Notes: generated from the sequence alone by a model not told the origin. A DNA stretch of 60,135 nucleotides from Candidatus Nanopelagicales bacterium (GCA_018402365.1 JAGYJD010000009.1:1-60135); one strand, 5' to 3'. Positions 27,504 to 36,983 are shown, numbered from the stretch's first letter. A program made the numbers and translations.

Positions 27504-28175
27504 TTACAATTCTTTTAATTTATCAAAAGCAACTTTTGCTGCATTTTGTTCTGCAGTTTTTTTGCTCTTACCGCTTCCGGTACCAAATATTTCTTTTTTA
27601 ATTATTACCTGTGCAGTAAAGTCTTTATCATGATCAGGGCCAGATTCTGAAATTTGATAATCAATACTGCCCATTTTTTTGCTAAATACTACTTCACTTA
27701 AAGATGTCTTCCAATCTAAGGCGGCACCTAAGTCAAAAGAATTTTCAATGATGGGTGCAAATAATTTTAATATTACTTCGCTAGTTTTTGCCAAGCCGTG
27801 CTCTAGATAAATTGCCCCAAGTAAAGCTTCTAAAGCGTCAGCAAGTATCGATGACTTATCTCTGCCTCCGGTTATTTCTTCGCCGTTGCCGAGTAATAAA
27901 AATTCACCTAGACCAATTGCGCGAGCTACCTCTGCTAGTGCTCGTGAATTGACTATCGCTGAGCGAAGTTTTGCTAATTCACCTTCAGCTGCCTGTGGAT
28001 GTTTGCGGTAAAGTTCATCTGTAACTATTACACCTAAAACTGCATCACCTAAAAATTCAAGGCGTTCATTATTTTCGCTTAAGTTATTTTCGTACGCAAA
28101 AGAACGATGAGTTAAGCAAAGAACCAGTATTTCCTCAGATAAATCAACGCCAACTCGCGCGGGTAATTCGCGCAT
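27504..28175 (-). CDS. rnc: Ribonuclease III
   Basis: RNase III cuts double-stranded RNA in rRNA and mRNA maturation. The 223-residue protein has the signature NERLEFLGDAVLGVIVTDELY with catalytic Glu/Asp, a second acidic site in ILADALEALLGAIYLEHG, and a C-terminal dsRBD (DWKTSLSEVVF to SKKTAEQNAAKVAFDKL). It begins 13 bp after rpmF. Confidence 0.97.
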   Translation of the reverse strand: MRELPARVGVDLSEEILVLCLTHRSFAYENNLSENNERLEFLGDAVLGVIVTDELYRKHPQAAEGELAKLRSAIVNSRALAEVARAIGLGEFLLLGNGEEITGGRDKSSILADALEALLGAIYLEHGLAKTSEVILKLFAPIIENSFDLGAALDWKTSLSEVVFSKKMGSIDYQISESGPDHDKDFTAQVIIKKEIFGTGSGKSKKTAEQNAAKVAFDKLKEL

Positions 28176-28188
28176 TTAAAGCCTTGAC

Positions 28189-28365
28189 TTAAGGATTGGT
28201 AACTTGACGACCGTCGTAGCGTCCATCTTCGTCGACTCGGTGGCTAACTGTGAAAACCGTGCGTCCATTGACAACGGTCTTATTGATCTGAGGAAGCTTG
28301 CCCTTCCATTGTGAACGGCGATTACGAGTGTTGGAGCGAGACATCTTTCGCTTTGGAACTGGCAC
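28189..28365 (-). CDS. rpmF: 50S ribosomal protein L32
   Basis: The GTG at 28363-28365 gives a 58-residue L32: [20 protein letters not shown], the hallmark of this family. The extra upstream codons (to 28404) overlap the preceding gene and are not L32-like. AAAGAGAA lies upstream as a ribosome binding site. It lacks CxxC pairs, so it is the zinc-independent type. Confidence 0.95.
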   Translation of the reverse strand: MPVPKRKMSRSNTRNRRSQWKGKLPQINKTVVNGRTVFTVSHRVDEDGRYDGRQVTNP

Positions 28366-28367
28366 TT

Positions 28368-28907
28368 TTAATTCTCTTTCTTTAATTCGGTGAGCCGGGC
28401 CCACCTCGGGTCCACTACTTCGTGAACGTGATCTGGCTCTTCATCCAAGCGAATTCCGCATTGGCCACAAAGCCCCAGACACATATCGTTGCAGAGAGGT
28501 CTCAACGGCATTGCAAGGACTAGGGCATCTCGCACAGCTGGCTCTAAATCTAAAAGGTCGCCCTCCAAAATACGCACTTCATCTGCTTCATCGGTGCGAA
28601 TATCTTTATCGGAGTAGGCATAAAGGTCGGTTAATTCTCCAGAAATTTCTAGCCGGACTGGGTCTAAACAGCGAGAGCACTCACCTGAAGCTATTGCGGC
28701 GGCGTTACCGGTGACCAAAATTCCATCAATAACACTTTCTAGCAAAATCAAAACTTTTATTTGGTCGGCGGCGGCGATTTCTACCGCTCCGTTTGTGAAA
28801 TCAGCTAATGGATCAAGCATTAATTCGTATTGCTTACTATTGCCAGCAGCGCGATTTAGTTCATGGGTATCAATTACATACTTAGAAACTGGATCAAGAG
28901 TATTCAT
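28368..28907 (-). CDS. YceD/DUF177 family protein
   Basis: The 179-residue protein has the DUF177 cysteine clusters: CSRCLDPV near residue 78 and [13 protein letters not shown] near 140, probably a zinc site. It ends GPAH-like [10 protein letters not shown] before rpmF, 2 bp away. DUF177 next to rpmF is conserved in most bacteria, and the family is linked to 23S rRNA or large-subunit assembly. Its exact function here is unknown. Confidence 0.9.
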   Translation of the reverse strand: MNTLDPVSKYVIDTHELNRAAGNSKQYELMLDPLADFTNGAVEIAAADQIKVLILLESVIDGILVTGNAAAIASGECSRCLDPVRLEISGELTDLYAYSDKDIRTDEADEVRILEGDLLDLEPAVRDALVLAMPLRPLCNDMCLGLCGQCGIRLDEEPDHVHEVVDPRWARLTELKKEN

Positions 28908-28908
28908 T

Positions 28909-29370
28909 TTAATCTTCTACCTGACCTTTGCCAACCATTTTTTCTCTTCCCCGCTTGACCGCATCTAAGGTTTTATGAAGGGAAACTTCAAAATTAGCTA
29001 GCCGGGCGTCAATATATTTGTTTGTTTCTAGCCGCATTTTTTCAACTTCAGCCTCTGCCATTTGTAGTAAAGCTTGCGCTTCTCTTTGCGCCTGCGCCAA
29101 GACCGAGTGCTCACTAATTAACCTACGAGCCTGATCTTTAGCTTTTTCCAACAAAGCTTCGGCAGCTCTACGACCTTCGTCAATAACTGCTTCTTTAGCA
29201 TCCAAAATTTCGTTAGCGACCTGTACATCATCTGGTAATTGTTCTTGTAGTTTTTCTAGTAATTCAATTACCTCTTGCCTGTTTACCAAAGCTCCATCAC
29301 GACTTAACGGCACCGAGCGAGCTTCTTTCACATGATTTATTAAATCTTTTATTATTTCAATTGATTTCAT
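28909..29370 (-). CDS. sepIVA: SepIVA-like DivIVA-family coiled-coil protein
   Basis: The 153-residue protein is almost entirely coiled coil: NRQEVIELLEKLQEQLPDDVQVA, then DEGRRAAEALLEKAKDQARRLISEH and EAEVEKMRLETNKYIDARL. The order coaD, this gene, DUF177, rnc matches the mycobacterial locus of SepIVA (Rv2927c), a septation and cell-wall factor. The symbol rests on that synteny and on general form, not on a computed alignment. It may alternatively be annotated as ATP synthase b-like. Confidence 0.7.
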   Translation of the reverse strand: MKSIEIIKDLINHVKEARSVPLSRDGALVNRQEVIELLEKLQEQLPDDVQVANEILDAKEAVIDEGRRAAEALLEKAKDQARRLISEHSVLAQAQREAQALLQMAEAEVEKMRLETNKYIDARLANFEVSLHKTLDAVKRGREKMVGKGQVED

Positions 29371-29372
29371 TT

Positions 29373-29849
29373 TTACTTTCTAAATTTCTTCTCTAGGGCA
29401 CTCAGCACTACTTGTGGAACCCATTGTGAAACATCCCCATTTAAAGAAGCAAATTCTTTAACCAGACTTGACGACAAAAACGAGTGTGCTGGATTAGTTG
29501 CTACAAAAATAGTGTCAACGCCACCGGCTTGATAATTCATTTGAGACATTTGTAATTCATAGTCAAAGTCACTAACCGCTCTTAGTCCTTTGACAATTGC
29601 TTGCGCCTGGATAGATTTACAAAAATCCACTAATAAGCCTCTAAAGGTATCTATCCTTACATTTTTTAAATCTTTAGTAACAGCTTGAAGTAATTCAACT
29701 CTTTCTTCAATTGAGAAGAGTCCCTTTTTACTTGAATTTATAAGAACTGCTACCACTACCTCATCTGCCAAAGCGGCCGCGCGTTCGAAGACATCCACGT
29801 GTCCATTAGTGACGGGGTCAAATGAGCCAGGACAAACTAACTTGCGCAT
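29373..29849 (-). CDS. coaD: Phosphopantetheine adenylyltransferase
   Basis: CoaD makes dephospho-CoA from 4'-phosphopantetheine. The 158-residue protein has the nucleotidyltransferase motif CPGSFDPVTNGHVDVFERAA (TxGH-like NGH), KGLRAVSDFDYELQM near residue 85 and the SFLSSSLVKEFA motif near 125. It lies 4 bp after rsmD in the familiar rsmD-coaD pair. Confidence 0.97.
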   Translation of the reverse strand: MRKLVCPGSFDPVTNGHVDVFERAAALADEVVVAVLINSSKKGLFSIEERVELLQAVTKDLKNVRIDTFRGLLVDFCKSIQAQAIVKGLRAVSDFDYELQMSQMNYQAGGVDTIFVATNPAHSFLSSSLVKEFASLNGDVSQWVPQVVLSALEKKFRK

Positions 29850-29853
29850 GTGA

Positions 29854-30402
29854 TTAGGCTACCGAGCCGTAATACAGGGTGTTATCCCCATATCGCTTTG
29901 TTTTTAATTCTTCTATGCTCTCAGGCCAGCTGAATATATCTCGTGAGGGTCGCTCCACCACCAGTATTGCCTGCGAGCTTAAAAAATCATGAACTAGCAA
30001 GTTCTGGATGATCTCTTCAATTTCACTGTTAGCTACTCGATAAGGCGGATCAATCAACACCAAGTCAAACTGTTCACCTTGGTGGGGTAATTGAGAAAAA
30101 TTTTTTGCGCTCTGCTTTTTTATGCTGACTTGTATTTCGAGGTTTTCAGCATTCTTTTTTAAGGTCTCAACCGCTTTAAAGTCTGACTCCACAAAAACAG
30201 CAGCCTTGGCGCCACGCGAAAGTGCTTCAAATCCTAATCCGCCAGAACCTGAATAGAGATCTAAAACATTCTTCTCACTCAAAGCATCCCAACCATTTAG
30301 CGTTGAAAACATTGCCTCTCTCACCATTTCAGTGGTAGGGCGAGCAGAGTCGGGAACGATTAACTTTCGCCCCCCATATTTGCCAGAAATAATTCGGGTC
30401 AT
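29854..30402 (-). CDS. rsmD: 16S rRNA (guanine966-N2)-methyltransferase RsmD
   Basis: The 182-residue protein has the RsmD N-terminal TRIISGKYGGRKLIVPDSA, the substrate loop RPTTEMVREAMFSTLN, the SAM motif VLDLYSGSGGLGFEALSRGA and the catalytic DPPY in LVLIDPPYRVA. It sits between recG (2 bp upstream) and coaD. Confidence 0.97.
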   Translation of the reverse strand: MTRIISGKYGGRKLIVPDSARPTTEMVREAMFSTLNGWDALSEKNVLDLYSGSGGLGFEALSRGAKAAVFVESDFKAVETLKKNAENLEIQVSIKKQSAKNFSQLPHQGEQFDLVLIDPPYRVANSEIEEIIQNLLVHDFLSSQAILVVERPSRDIFSWPESIEELKTKRYGDNTLYYGSVA

Positions 30403-30403
30403 G

Positions 30404-32569
30404 TCAATTCTTTTCTAAAAATTCTGTACTTTGCAGCTCTTCAATCTCATCAATGGTGTTTTTCAAAGGAGCAAATATTTCTAATGTTGAGTCCTTCTCA
30501 AAGCATTCCATAGCTGCAGCTCTTGACTTTATGACAATTTCTTCATCTCTCACAACTTGCAATAAGCGCAAAGAGCTTCGTCTACCTGATTGCTGAGTGC
30601 CCAATACGTTTCCTTCACGTCGCTGCTGAAGATCAATTCGTGCTAATTCAAATCCATCTAAAGTGCTGGCTACCTGCTCTAACCGCTCGCGAGCTGGACT
30701 ATCGACCTCTGCTTCACTGATCAGTACACAAAGCCCTGGAAATTTTCCGCGACCAATTCTTCCGCGTAATTGATGAAGTTGACTTACCCCAAATCGATCT
30801 GCATCCAAAATTGCCATCATGGTGGCATTAGGAATATCTACGCCAACTTCAATTACCGTGGTAGAAACTAAAACGTCAATTCCATCTTCGCTGGCTGGTC
30901 CTTTGTTAAATCGTGACATAATTTGATCTTTTTCAAGACTTGACATTCTTCCGTGCAAAACCCCGACTCTTACTTCTTTCAGTGGACCTGCGGCCAGCAT
31001 CGGTGCAACTTCTAATACTGCCAGTGGCGCCCGCTTTGCCTCCGCATTATCAACGATGTCTTCTTCAGCAACATCCCCACCGATTCGCGGGGCTACTAAA
31101 TAAACCTGGTGGCCTGCCTTAACTTCTTCCACTGCCCGCTTCCAAACGCGTTCTAAGTGGCCAGGTTTTTCAAGCGATGGCACTACATGAGTTTTTATTT
31201 CTGCTCTTCCTTTTGGTAATTGGCTCAAAGTTGAAATATCTAAATCACCAAAAACGGTCATCGCCACTGTTCTAGGTATCGGCGTTGCTGTCATGACTAA
31301 TACGTGTGGTTTTAAATCGTCATTTGCTTTTGCTGCCAAGGCTGCCCGCTGTTCAACGCCAAAGCGATGTTGCTCATCTACCACCACAAAACCTAAATTT
31401 GAAAACACAACGCCCTCTTGAATTAGCGCATGAGTTCCAATCACAATTGCTGCTTCACCGCTGGCAATTTGATCCATAACTTCACTTCGTTGTTTTCCAA
31501 TAACCGAACCTGTTAAAAGTACAACTTGGGCTAAATCACCCAGCATGCTTCTGATAGTGCGAGCATGCTGCTGGGCTAAAACTTCAGTGGGTGCCAAGAG
31601 GGCAGCTTGTGCTCCCCCGTCGATTACCACAAGCATGGCGCGTAACGCCACAATAGTTTTTCCGCTGCCAACTTCGCCTTGCAAAAGACGGTGCATTGGT
31701 TTCGCTTGGCTAAGTTCTTGCTCAAGCTGTAAGCCAATCTCTTTTTGCCCTTCTGTCAACTCAAACGGAAGTTTTTTATCAAAAGTGTTTAAAATTCCTT
31801 CCGTTGTTGTTTTAAAGATTTGAGATTTTTGTAAATCGTTGAGCATCCTTCTGTTAACCAGTACTGCTTGTAGTACAAATGCTTCTTCAAACATCATTCG
31901 ATAAATGCCTTGATTTGCTTCCTCAATAGTTTCAGGATTATGGATCCCTTGATAGGCCTCAGCCAGTGAAACTAAATTTTCTTTTTCTCTTATTTCTGCA
32001 GGGATAACTTCGTCTTCATCAGTTAAATCCAAAGTGGACAAGACAAATTTTATGGCTTTAGCTACCCGCCAAGAAGGAATTGAACCAGTTGCCGGATAAA
32101 CCGGAATTACCGCGTTAGCAAAAGCTTCAGCCGCCTCGGGATCGGTTTCTTCACCCAGCTGTGCCGTTAAGACATACTCAGGGTGGGCTAGTTGTTTTCT
32201 GCCTCTAAACTCACCTACTTTGCCTGAAAATAAACCTTGGGTACCTGGTATTAACTTTTTTTTGTGAACTTGGGTGAGATGAAAAAAAGCTAAATCCAAA
32301 GTTTGCCGTCCATCAGTGACAACGACTTCTAAGCGTTTTTTGCCACGCTGGCGCATGGGTATTTCTTTGCAACTTGCGATTTCAGCCAAAACTGTTGCAT
32401 GTTCGTCGACTTTCAAAGATGCTAAATCTGTTAGCTCCCCGCGTTGGGCGTAGCGACGCGGATAATGCGAAAGCAGGTCAGCCACAGTCTTATACCCAAA
32501 TGCGGTTTGAATTGTCTTGGCGCTACGACCTCCTAAAACCTCGGTGAGCAAGTCGGTTAATTTAGCCAT
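30404..32569 (-). CDS. recG: ATP-dependent DNA helicase RecG
   Basis: RecG rescues stalled forks and migrates branched DNA. The 721-residue protein has the N-terminal wedge/OB domain (VADLLSHYPRRYAQRG, then EFRGRKQLAHPEY). The helicase core has LLQGEVGSGKTIVALRAML, VVDEQHRFGVEQRAAL, VLVMTATPIPRTVAMT and VSTTVIEVGVDIPNATMM, with LRGRIGRG near the end. It is first in the minus-strand run to ftsY and divergent from rpmB. Confidence 0.97.
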   Translation of the reverse strand: MAKLTDLLTEVLGGRSAKTIQTAFGYKTVADLLSHYPRRYAQRGELTDLASLKVDEHATVLAEIASCKEIPMRQRGKKRLEVVVTDGRQTLDLAFFHLTQVHKKKLIPGTQGLFSGKVGEFRGRKQLAHPEYVLTAQLGEETDPEAAEAFANAVIPVYPATGSIPSWRVAKAIKFVLSTLDLTDEDEVIPAEIREKENLVSLAEAYQGIHNPETIEEANQGIYRMMFEEAFVLQAVLVNRRMLNDLQKSQIFKTTTEGILNTFDKKLPFELTEGQKEIGLQLEQELSQAKPMHRLLQGEVGSGKTIVALRAMLVVIDGGAQAALLAPTEVLAQQHARTIRSMLGDLAQVVLLTGSVIGKQRSEVMDQIASGEAAIVIGTHALIQEGVVFSNLGFVVVDEQHRFGVEQRAALAAKANDDLKPHVLVMTATPIPRTVAMTVFGDLDISTLSQLPKGRAEIKTHVVPSLEKPGHLERVWKRAVEEVKAGHQVYLVAPRIGGDVAEEDIVDNAEAKRAPLAVLEVAPMLAAGPLKEVRVGVLHGRMSSLEKDQIMSRFNKGPASEDGIDVLVSTTVIEVGVDIPNATMMAILDADRFGVSQLHQLRGRIGRGKFPGLCVLISEAEVDSPARERLEQVASTLDGFELARIDLQQRREGNVLGTQQSGRRSSLRLLQVVRDEEIVIKSRAAAMECFEKDSTLEIFAPLKNTIDEIEELQSTEFLEKN

Positions 32570-32678
32570 CTCGCTCCTTGGGTTTTATCCGACTTCGGGG
32601 TAATTGTGGTCAATTATTGTCCTTCTAGTAGCCTATGACTTGGCCCAAAAACGGGCGGGTTTTGAAAGGGAAATTTCA

Positions 32679-32867
32679 ATGAGTGCCAAGTGTGACATTT
32701 GTGGCAAGGGTCCAGGCTTTGGACACTCGGTTTCTCACTCCCAGAGAAAAACCAAGCGACGCTTTAATCCAAACATTCAGCGGGTACGTGCCAAAATCTC
32801 TGGTACTTCCAAGCGAGTTAATGTTTGCACCGGTTGCCTCAGCGCTGGCAAAGTTGCACGCGCTTAA
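32679..32867 (+). CDS. rpmB: 50S ribosomal protein L28 (zinc-ribbon type)
   Basis: From the ATG at 32679 (GAAAGGG eight bases upstream) the 62-residue protein is L28: [20 protein letters not shown], then [15 protein letters not shown] and [11 protein letters not shown]. Two CxxC pairs (CDIC, CTGC) make it the zinc-binding version. It is a single plus-strand gene, divergent from recG, and its stop abuts the thiL stop. Confidence 0.96.
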   Translation: MSAKCDICGKGPGFGHSVSHSQRKTKRRFNPNIQRVRAKISGTSKRVNVCTGCLSAGKVARA

Positions 32868-33815
32868 TTAATTAGCAAAGTGATCATGGCCTAGGCGCCC
32901 CAATAACTCCTTACCATCTAACGTTATTTTTGCCTCACCTTTAAAAACTTCACCAATTATGCGAAACCCAACCGGTATTGCTTTGTCTGGAGCAATTGTT
33001 GCTAAAAAAGCATGGTCGTCCCCACCAGTGAGCACCCAATCCAACGGATCATCACCTATTGCCATTGCTGCTTCGATCAGTAAGTCATCTGGGATTAAGT
33101 TTTGTGATTTCAAATCTATTTGAACACCTGAAGCTTTAGCGATATGAAGCGCATCTTGCGCTAAGCCATCACTTACATCAATCATAGAATTCAGCTGATT
33201 AGCCGCAGTTAAGGCAGCTTGATAATCAATCAGTGGCCGCTGATGGGCTTGCACCAAAAGGTTTGGGCTTTTGAATCCTTTTTGTAAGACTCGCAATCCA
33301 CCCTGTGCCCAACCAAATCTTCCGGCAGCAATTACCAAATCACTCGACTTAGCACCGCTGCGTAAAGTAGGTTTATTTTCTAACTGACCAATTGCGGTAA
33401 TAGAGACAATTATTTTGTCAGAACGCGTAGTGTCACCACCAATTAATGCGGCTCCTAATTGATTTGCTTCTTCAACAATCCCATCAACTAGCTCAATTAA
33501 CCATTCAACTTCGGTTTCACTCGGTGCCGCCAACGCTAATAACAAAGCTAAGGGCTGCGCACCCATCGCAACTAAATCTGCCAAATTTGCTGCAGCTGCG
33601 CGGTGCCCAATATCTTTGGCGGATGAAAATTCTTTTTTAAAATGTTGATCCTCCACTAAAATATCAACACAAGTTACAACTTCGGGTTTAGCCAAATCTA
33701 AGATGGCGGCGTCATCGCCAATGCCCACTCTTAAAAAGCCCGGATCCACTAGCCGTTTTTGGATAAGCTCGATTAAGCCAAACTCACCAATTTCAGCCAA
33801 GGTTGCTTTGGACAC
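32868..33815 (-). CDS. thiL: Thiamine-monophosphate kinase
   Basis: ThiL phosphorylates thiamine monophosphate to thiamine diphosphate. The 315-residue protein has FLRVGIGDDAAILD near residue 28, CVDILVEDQHF with the metal-binding Asp, AANLADLVAMGAQP and DVSDGLAQDALHIA. This is the PurM-like ATP-binding fold. It is the last gene of plsC-gpsA-ddl-thiL, 3 bp after ddl. Confidence 0.96.
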   Translation of the reverse strand: MSKATLAEIGEFGLIELIQKRLVDPGFLRVGIGDDAAILDLAKPEVVTCVDILVEDQHFKKEFSSAKDIGHRAAAANLADLVAMGAQPLALLLALAAPSETEVEWLIELVDGIVEEANQLGAALIGGDTTRSDKIIVSITAIGQLENKPTLRSGAKSSDLVIAAGRFGWAQGGLRVLQKGFKSPNLLVQAHQRPLIDYQAALTAANQLNSMIDVSDGLAQDALHIAKASGVQIDLKSQNLIPDDLLIEAAMAIGDDPLDWVLTGGDDHAFLATIAPDKAIPVGFRIIGEVFKGEAKITLDGKELLGRLGHDHFAN

Positions 33816-33818
33816 TTG

Positions 33819-34883
33819 TTACCTAAGGCCTCTTTTGCGTGATAACGCTTCTACCAAAAGTTGCGTTATTAATTCTTTAAACCCAATTCCGCTGGCAGCA
33901 AAAGTTCGTGGGTACATAGAAATCGGAGTAAACCCTGGCATGGTGTTAATTTCATTTAAGAAAAGCTCACCATTCGCTCTTAAAAAAAAGTCAACCCGCG
34001 CTAGTCCTTCACAGCCAAGACTTTTGAATGCTAGTAGAGCAAGTTCTGAAATTTCTTTTACTTGACTTGAAGTTAAGTCTGCTGGAACAACTAATTCTGC
34101 TCCCTCCTCTAAATATTTGGCTTGATAATCATAAAATTCATGCTGGGGATTGACTTTAATTTCAGCAGGAACGCTGACAATTCGCCTAGCCCCATCCAGC
34201 ACACCGCATTCAATTTCTCTGGCTTGGGTTATTCCCTCTTCTACCAAAACAATTGCATCGTGCTTAAGTGCTTCTTCGATTGCGCCAATCAAATCAGCCT
34301 CTCTCTCTACCTTGGATATTCCAACGCTAGAACCCCCACGCGCTGGTTTCACAAAAAGTGGGTAATTTAAGTCCGCAATTTCATTTAATACCTGTGAGCG
34401 ATCTTGTTCCCAATCTTTTTGGGTAAAGGTTTTCCAATTACTTACTAACAAACCAGCTTGTCTAAAAAGTAGTTTCGTTAGAGGTTTGTGCATTCCGATT
34501 GACGACGCTAAGACACCACTTCCTACATAAGCCACCTTATGTAATTCCAGAAGACCTTGAACGGTGCCATCCTCACCCCAAGCTCCATGCAAAATAGGAA
34601 ACACAACATCTGCCTGAATTAGCTCTAAAGGTGGATTTTGGCTTGGCTTATCTTTTGCAAACTTTTCAATTAATTCTCTATCAATTTGGGGCAGTTTTGC
34701 TTGGGTCGAAAAATCTATTGGGTCTTTAAAAACTACCCATTCCCCACTTTTGGTAATTCCTATCGGAGTAATCTCAAATTTAGTTCTATCTATTTCTTGC
34801 AAAATTGATTTGGCTGAGAGACAAGAAATCTCGTGCTCATTAGAAATTCCCCCAAAAAGGATTGCAACGTTGGTCTTTGTCAT
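33819..34883 (-). CDS. ddl: D-alanine--D-alanine ligase
   Basis: Ddl makes D-Ala-D-Ala for peptidoglycan. The 354-residue ATP-grasp protein begins NVAILFGGISNEHEISCLSAKSI and has HGAWGEDGTVQGLLE, FVKPARGGSSVGISKV, EIECGVLDG and the metal-binding FLNEINTMPGFTPISMYP. It lies between gpsA and thiL. Confidence 0.97.
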   Translation of the reverse strand: MTKTNVAILFGGISNEHEISCLSAKSILQEIDRTKFEITPIGITKSGEWVVFKDPIDFSTQAKLPQIDRELIEKFAKDKPSQNPPLELIQADVVFPILHGAWGEDGTVQGLLELHKVAYVGSGVLASSIGMHKPLTKLLFRQAGLLVSNWKTFTQKDWEQDRSQVLNEIADLNYPLFVKPARGGSSVGISKVEREADLIGAIEEALKHDAIVLVEEGITQAREIECGVLDGARRIVSVPAEIKVNPQHEFYDYQAKYLEEGAELVVPADLTSSQVKEISELALLAFKSLGCEGLARVDFFLRANGELFLNEINTMPGFTPISMYPRTFAASGIGFKELITQLLVEALSRKRGLR

Positions 34884-34907
34884 GGCAACAGCGTAGTGCT
34901 CTAAGGC

Positions 34908-35906
34908 TTAATGTTCTTTGGTCAAGGCTTGTGACAATAGGCTAGAAATCGCAGTAGCGGGCTTCACTTCTTCTTTCACTACTTTGGCAATTTGCTCACT
35001 AATTGGGATTTCGATATTTAGTCGCCTAGCTAGATCCACTAAGGGGCTAGCTGACTTAGAGCCCTCTACCGTTCGTTGTACCGCATTTTGTGCTTGCGCA
35101 ACATTCATCCCTTCACCAAGCAACTGACCGAAAGTTCTGTTTCTTGAAAGCGGCGATTGACTTGTGGCAATTAAATCGCCTATTCCAGCTAGCCCTAAAA
35201 AGGTTTCGATCTGCGCGCCCATTGCTAAACCCAAGCGAGTCATTTCAGCTAAGCCGCGAGTAATAACCGATGATTGGGTGTTTTCACCAAGCCCTAAGCC
35301 CACTGCGATGCCGTTTGCGATAGCAATAACATTTTTCGTTGCACCCGCTATTTCAGTGCCAATCACATCAGAACCCCAAAACGGCCTAAAGTACTCGCTG
35401 GCAAAGTAGTGCGATATTTCTTCAGCATTTCTAATATCGGTACAGGCCACGGTAGTGGCAGTGGGTTGTCTTTGGATAATTTCAGCTGCCAAATTTGGTC
35501 CGCTAATCACGGTAATTTGCGAATCGGGCACTGGTAGTTCACCTTGAATAACTTCACTCATTCTCATATCGGTTTCTAGCTCTAAGCCTTTGATCAAGCT
35601 GATCAACTGCACATCAGGGTTAAAAAAACCTTTCCAAGCTCGCAAGGCCGGGCGCAGGCTTTGTGAGGGAATGGTTAGAAATACATGGCTCGCACTCGCT
35701 AACGCTTGTTCAATATCTCCGGTAGCAGTAATTCTTTTTGGCAACTGGATATTTGAGTGATACGAATTGTTTGTGTGATTTTGATTAATTTCGTCCACAA
35801 TTTTTTTATCTCTAGCCCAAATTAAACAATCATGATCCGCATCTGCGATCACTTGCGCAAAAGTAGTACCCCAAGAGCCACCACCAATTATCAAGGGCTT
35901 AGTCAT
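34908..35906 (-). CDS. gpsA: Glycerol-3-phosphate dehydrogenase (NAD(P)+)
   Basis: GpsA makes sn-glycerol-3-phosphate for phospholipids. The ATG at 35904-35906 overlaps the plsC stop as ATGA and gives a proper N-terminus, TKPLIIGGGSWGTTFAQVIAD, with the Rossmann motif. SLIKGLE, ISGPNLAAEI, GATKNVIAIANGIAVGLGLGEN with the catalytic Lys and LAGIGDLIATSQSPLSRNRTFG follow. An ATG five codons upstream is less likely. Confidence 0.96.
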   Translation of the reverse strand: MTKPLIIGGGSWGTTFAQVIADADHDCLIWARDKKIVDEINQNHTNNSYHSNIQLPKRITATGDIEQALASASHVFLTIPSQSLRPALRAWKGFFNPDVQLISLIKGLELETDMRMSEVIQGELPVPDSQITVISGPNLAAEIIQRQPTATTVACTDIRNAEEISHYFASEYFRPFWGSDVIGTEIAGATKNVIAIANGIAVGLGLGENTQSSVITRGLAEMTRLGLAMGAQIETFLGLAGIGDLIATSQSPLSRNRTFGQLLGEGMNVAQAQNAVQRTVEGSKSASPLVDLARRLNIEIPISEQIAKVVKEEVKPATAISSLLSQALTKEH

Positions 35907-36634
35907 GTGCGTCTTCCCCATTTAAGTAATTCAGCTGGTGGAATTTCTTCTCGCAATTCACCCAGCAAATCCGCGATTGCTCTCATTAGTCTCTCGGTGC
36001 CAATTTTTAGAATTGTTGAATCTAATTGTTTGTCTCTTAAGTCGTCTAAGTCTAAGGGTTTTCCGGCAATAATTTTAATAGTTTTTATGGGAAATATTTT
36101 TAATTTCTTTTGATAAGGCGCCATGATTTCTTGCGCTCCCCACTGTGCCACTGGAATTAGTGGAACATTTGCACTCAGCGCCACATTCACAGCACCAGAC
36201 TTTCCATGCATCGGCCACAGGTTTGGGTCGCGCGTGATGGTTCCCTCAGGATAAATCACAACAGCTTCACCACGCTTAACGCTAGCGATTGAATAGTTGA
36301 CACTTTGCGCAGCAGCGTGCGAATTTCTATAGACCGGGATTTGCCCGGCGTTCTTTATTAACTTTCCCAAGATTGGAATCCTGAAGATTGAGGCTTTTCC
36401 TAAGAATCTTGGTGGCCGATCGTTGTCCCACAAAAATTGAGCAATCGCCAGCGGATCAAACCAAGAGATATGGTTTGGCGAAACCACTATTCCAGAATCA
36501 ATTGCTAAATTCTCTACTCCGCGATAATCACGCTTGGTGACTAAGTTGACTGGAGGCCTAACGACACTGGCGATGGCTTTTAAGTTCTTGCCGGCTTCGC
36601 TGTTTCTGGTTACTCGGGTCACCAGTGAATTCAA
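35903..36634 (-). CDS. plsC: 1-acyl-sn-glycerol-3-phosphate acyltransferase
   Basis: The protein (about 240 residues) has the acyltransferase motifs VVSPNHISWFDPLAIAQFL (NHxxWxD type HX4D), PVYRNSHAAA, VVIYPEGTITRDP and VPLIPVAQWG. It acylates lysophosphatidic acid, next to gpsA. The start is uncertain: a TTG at 36634 lies inside a large inverted repeat, and a GTG at 36622 is an alternative. Neither has a clear Shine-Dalgarno. Confidence 0.93.
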   Translation of the reverse strand: MNSLVTRVTRNSEAGKNLKAIASVVRPPVNLVTKRDYRGVENLAIDSGIVVSPNHISWFDPLAIAQFLWDNDRPPRFLGKASIFRIPILGKLIKNAGQIPVYRNSHAAAQSVNYSIASVKRGEAVVIYPEGTITRDPNLWPMHGKSGAVNVALSANVPLIPVAQWGAQEIMAPYQKKLKIFPIKTIKIIAGKPLDLDDLRDKQLDSTILKIGTERLMRAIADLLGELREEIPPAELLKWGRRT

Positions 36635-36680
36635 TCAGTAAGGCGCCCAGTCGCATTAAGCGATTGGGCGCCTTACTGAT
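36634..36680. repeat. Large perfect inverted repeat between hup and plsC
   Basis: Sixteen-base arms (36634-36649 and 36665-36680) are fully complementary. The loop adds a G-T pair and a TCGC/GCGA stem, giving about 21 paired positions with an ATTAA loop. No T-run follows on either strand. It may be a terminator/processing stem for the hup transcript or a structured 5' end for plsC. Confidence 0.85.
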
Positions 36681-36698
36681 GTTTCTGCTAAATAACTG

Positions 36699-36983
36699 CT
36701 ATTTCTTGCCACCCAAGACGGTATCTTTAAAGTCTTTAGCTGGGCGGAATTTGGCAACGGTCTTTTCAGGAACGTTTACCGGTTCACCAGTCATTGGGTT
36801 ACGAGCGACGCGTGCAGCACGAGTCTTCTTTTCCCAAACTCCAAAGCCTGCAATAGAAACTTTGTCTCCTTTTGCTGTGGCAGTGGTGATGGCATCGAAA
36901 ATTGCGTCAATCAAATCAAGAGCTTGACGACGACTGCCTTCATAGCGCTCCTGCACGATGTCGGCGAGATCTGGTTTCTTCAC
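36699..36983 (-). CDS. hup: DNA-binding protein HU
   Basis: From the GTG at 36981-36983, preceded by GGAGG, HU is 94 residues. Landmarks are SRRQALDLIDAIFDAITTATAKGDKVSIAGFGVWEKKTRAAR and the beta-arm RNPMTGEPVNVPEKTVAKFRP. It lacks the long lysine/alanine-rich tail of mycobacterial HU. It is monocistronic, flanked by the inverted repeat downstream and leuD upstream. The 96-bp gap to leuD is rich in A/T. Confidence 0.96.
   Translation of the reverse strand: MKKPDLADIVQERYEGSRRQALDLIDAIFDAITTATAKGDKVSIAGFGVWEKKTRAARVARNPMTGEPVNVPEKTVAKFRPAKDFKDTVLGGKK

Noticed and set aside
32604-32678. N-terminal extension of L28
   Set aside because: The hydrophobic 25 residues are not part of L28, and a good ribosome site precedes the ATG at 32679.
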